Positions 63,671 to 64,000 of a stretch of 64,000 bases of DNA are shown here, piece after piece. The notes below the pieces were generated by a model, which was not told the DNA's origin, did not search any database, and was given only the letters and a program-made list of their open reading frames with translations. The DNA comes from Kibdelosporangium aridum (GTDB lineage Bacteria; Actinomycetota; Actinomycetes; Mycobacteriales; Pseudonocardiaceae). Positions within the stretch are counted from its first letter, which is position 1, and every line of letters begins with the position of its first letter. Position numbers and translations under genes: made by a program. Where the stretch lies: positions 1,500,564 to 1,564,563 of the forward strand of contig NZ_FWXV01000001.1 in the NCBI RefSeq assembly GCF_900176515.1, given 5' to 3'.

Positions 63671-64000
63671 TCAGCAACCCGACAGGGCTCGACGGCTCAC
63701 GGGGAAGTCGAAGAACGTGCTCGGGAAGGGCTCGCCGTTCAGCGTGTAGTGCCACCATTCCTCGGGGAGGTTGCGGAAACCCACCGCGGCGAGCGTGTTC
63801 TTGAGCAATTGCCGGTTCTCCCGCGCTTTGCCCGTGATCAGCGGATTGTCCGTGTGCGAAAGGGTGTCGAAGCAGTCGTAGCCGGTGCCCATGTCGACGG
63901 TGTTGTCCGGGAAGCGGTTCGGCGCGAAGCAGGCAACGAGTGGCTCACCCGGGACGTACGGCCGTTGTGGACGCGCGGGCAGCTTGACGATTGTCAGATC
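63671..64000 (-). CDS. D-Ala-D-Ala dipeptidase, VanX type (5' end outside window)
   Basis: The last 109 codons of a minus-strand gene that runs past the right edge. The visible part starts with DLTIVKLP, which follows the SxHxxGxAVD zinc motif in the family, then DMGTGYDCFD and the zinc/catalytic EEWWHYTL. A reading frame starting at ATG 63892 exists but would lack the first zinc ligands, so the gene is treated as partial. Hydrolyses D-Ala-D-Ala in cell-wall turnover or glycopeptide resistance. Confidence 0.85.
   Translation of the reverse strand, partial: DLTIVKLPARPQRPYVPGEPLVACFAPNRFPDNTVDMGTGYDCFDTLSHTDNPLITGKARENRQLLKNTLAAVGFRNLPEEWWHYTLNGEPFPSTFFDFPVSRRALSGC

Noticed and set aside
63671..63892. 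A complete small 73-residue protein starting at 63892
   Set aside because: The frame continues open to the window edge with VanX-type sequence, so it is the 3' part of a longer gene.

Overview
The window is high-GC actinobacterial DNA: GTG starts, ATGA and TGATG overlaps, an MbtH protein, a CysNC fusion, a protein O-mannosyltransferase and two-component/ABC operons. The gene set suits a Pseudonocardiaceae-type soil actinomycete; the genus cannot be fixed from the sequence alone. It begins inside araB and ends inside a vanX-like gene. No tRNA, rRNA, CRISPR array or insertion sequence was seen.

Region 1 (1-8.6 kb) is an L-arabinose operon: araB, araD and araA, then a sugar-binding lipoprotein and its ABC ATPase and permease, all on the + strand. 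A convergent LacI-type repressor carries a 31-bp dyad just upstream of its own start.

Region 2 (8.6-31.1 kb) is a pectin and plant-cell-wall locus. A second LacI repressor lies between a Gfo/Idh/MocA oxidoreductase and a tightly coupled operon: binding protein, two permeases, a YesL-like protein, an oxidoreductase, a PmoA-like protein and a PL1 pectate lyase. Around it are a MetE-like enzyme, a secreted beta-helix protein, a large secreted GH2 with an inserted LamG domain, an IlvD/Edd sugar-acid dehydratase, an AA10 LPMO, a secreted triple-repeat protein, a second PL1 lyase and a PL11 rhamnogalacturonan lyase. At least three operator classes can be read: TTTKCAGAAAA (three sites), GGAAAGCGCTTTCC (three sites) and one perfect CebR box before the LPMO.

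Region 3 (32.4-57 kb) looks like an undescribed small-peptide biosynthetic cluster. A minus-strand operon (argininosuccinate-synthase-like, aldo/keto reductase, sulfotransferase) diverges from a plus-strand operon: NRPS A-T-reductase, MbtH, NRPS C-A-T, thioesterase, two acyl-CoA dehydrogenase-like proteins, aspartokinase. Next come two MFS exporter/CGNR zinc-finger pairs, a methyltransferase, a P450, a GNAT protein and CysD-CysNC, which makes PAPS for a sulfotransferase. An inverted repeat, GTAACC-N18-GGTTAC (30 bp), lies before the methyltransferase, the second MFS gene, the second CGNR gene and the GNAT/cysD divergent promoter. A shorter-spaced copy lies in the NRPS control region. This ties PAPS supply to the NRPS genes.

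Region 4 (57-64 kb) holds a secreted PQQ-type sugar dehydrogenase, an ABC transporter with a histidine kinase and response regulator in one operon, a protein mannosyltransferase and a partial VanX-type dipeptidase.
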